A stretch of 6,899 nucleotides of DNA, from NCBI GenBank assembly GCA_022425465.1, contig JAKMFK010000150.1, forward strand, positions 1 through 6,899. The letters are read 5' to 3'. The first letter of the stretch is position 1. Every line of letters starts with the position of its first letter. Under the pieces are notes generated by a model, which ran no database searches, had not been told where the DNA came from, and saw only the letters and a list, made by a program, of their open reading frames with translations. Below, in pieces: positions 6,554-6,899 of the stretch. Origin of the DNA: Bacteroidia bacterium. GTDB lineage: Bacteria > Bacteroidota > Bacteroidia > NS11-12g > UBA9320. Both the position numbers and the translations under genes were made by a program.

Positions 6554-6899
6554 TGAATAATCGTTTTTATTTACCCGCTCTTTTTTGTCTTATATCCTTG
6601 GTTATTATGCCAATTGTCCTACATGGGCAAGAAACAATTCAACTGAGTAAAAACGGTGATGAACCAACTGTTGTATTAGCCCCTTCAATCAGTCCGTATA
6701 GAATAGTTGCAGCAGCTAACATTGACCAATTGTTTTACTTGAAAAGGGGAACTACTAATTTTAAAAACATGCAAGCTAAATCACCTCTTGGGGTATATGG
6801 TGACCCTGTTCTTCACTATTCAAATCGCGATTTATTTTACGCCCATTTATCTAAGACACCTAATAAAAAATATGGTGATTGGTTTGACCGAATTGTTGT
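6553..6899 (+). CDS. Exported BNR/sialidase-like beta-propeller protein (5' part only)
   Basis: The ATG at 6553 shares its A with the preceding TAA stop (TAATG), so translation of the two genes is probably coupled. The frame stays open to the window edge, giving 115 residues. An N-terminal signal peptide is evident: a short basic start (MNNR), a hydrophobic run (LPALFCLISLVIMPIVL) and likely cleavage near HGQ, with no lipobox cysteine. The mature start resembles secreted Bacteroidota proteins usually labelled exo-alpha-sialidase or BNR-repeat: a PSISPYRIVAAANIDQLFY block, where relatives read roughly S-I-A-x-x-P-x-x-x-x-I-V-A, then SPLGVYGDPVLHYS and a DRIVV block. The YGDPVL and DRIV motifs are what I rely on. 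The catalytic residues of true sialidases lie further along and are outside the window, so enzymatic activity is unproven and many such proteins are not known to cleave sialic acid. Being in the same probable operon as the PKD/SBBP protein suggests a shared extracellular role. A C-terminal T9SS domain would be expected but cannot be seen here. Confidence 0.75.
   Translation, partial: MNNRFYLPALFCLISLVIMPIVLHGQETIQLSKNGDEPTVVLAPSISPYRIVAAANIDQLFYLKRGTTNFKNMQAKSPLGVYGDPVLHYSNRDLFYAHLSKTPNKKYGDWFDRIV

Noticed and set aside
6553..6640. The sialidase-like protein as a lipoprotein
   Set aside because: The only cysteine in the leader (residue 12) sits within the hydrophobic core and not in a lipobox; no cysteine is present near the likely cleavage site.

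Overview
The window looks like chromosomal DNA of a Bacteroidota bacterium, most likely from the Flavobacteriales or a nearby group. Four things point there: a secreted protein with a type IX secretion (T9SS) type B C-terminal domain, the Bacteroidota-type -7 promoter element TAnnTTTG in front of two genes, a lysyl-tRNA synthetase with a C-terminal extension of the kind seen in this phylum, and a Bacteroidota-type TonB-dependent receptor tail. The DNA is AT-rich, and no clear Shine-Dalgarno sequence precedes any start, which also fits the phylum. The exact genus is not determinable from what I see.

Left part (1-1684, + strand): the last codons of an unidentified gene, possibly an outer-membrane protein, run with a 6-base gap into a complete waaA/kdtA gene for Kdo transferase, an enzyme of lipopolysaccharide inner-core synthesis. 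Right after the waaA stop codon comes an uninterrupted frame of about 110 codons. It encodes only the C-terminal end of a TonB-dependent outer-membrane receptor, so it looks like the stump of a deleted or rearranged gene.

Middle (1692-3395, - strand): a complete lysS for class II lysyl-tRNA synthetase, facing the receptor stump tail to tail with 7 bases between the two stop codons. A 128-base divergent region (3396-3523) then carries a -7 promoter element for each direction and a widely spaced 9-base inverted repeat.

Right part (3524-6899, + strand): a 1009-residue secreted protein made of a signal peptide, an N-terminal beta domain, seven SBBP-like propeller repeats, two PKD domains and a T9SS type B sorting domain. 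Its stop codon overlaps the start of a second exported protein that resembles BNR/sialidase-type beta-propellers and is cut by the window edge. The pair is probably one operon for cell-surface or extracellular proteins.

I see no mobile element, CRISPR array, RNA gene or defence system. No wholly new system is evident. The observations most worth checking are the receptor stump, the nearly leaderless divergent promoters with their inverted repeat, and the coupled pair of secreted propeller proteins.
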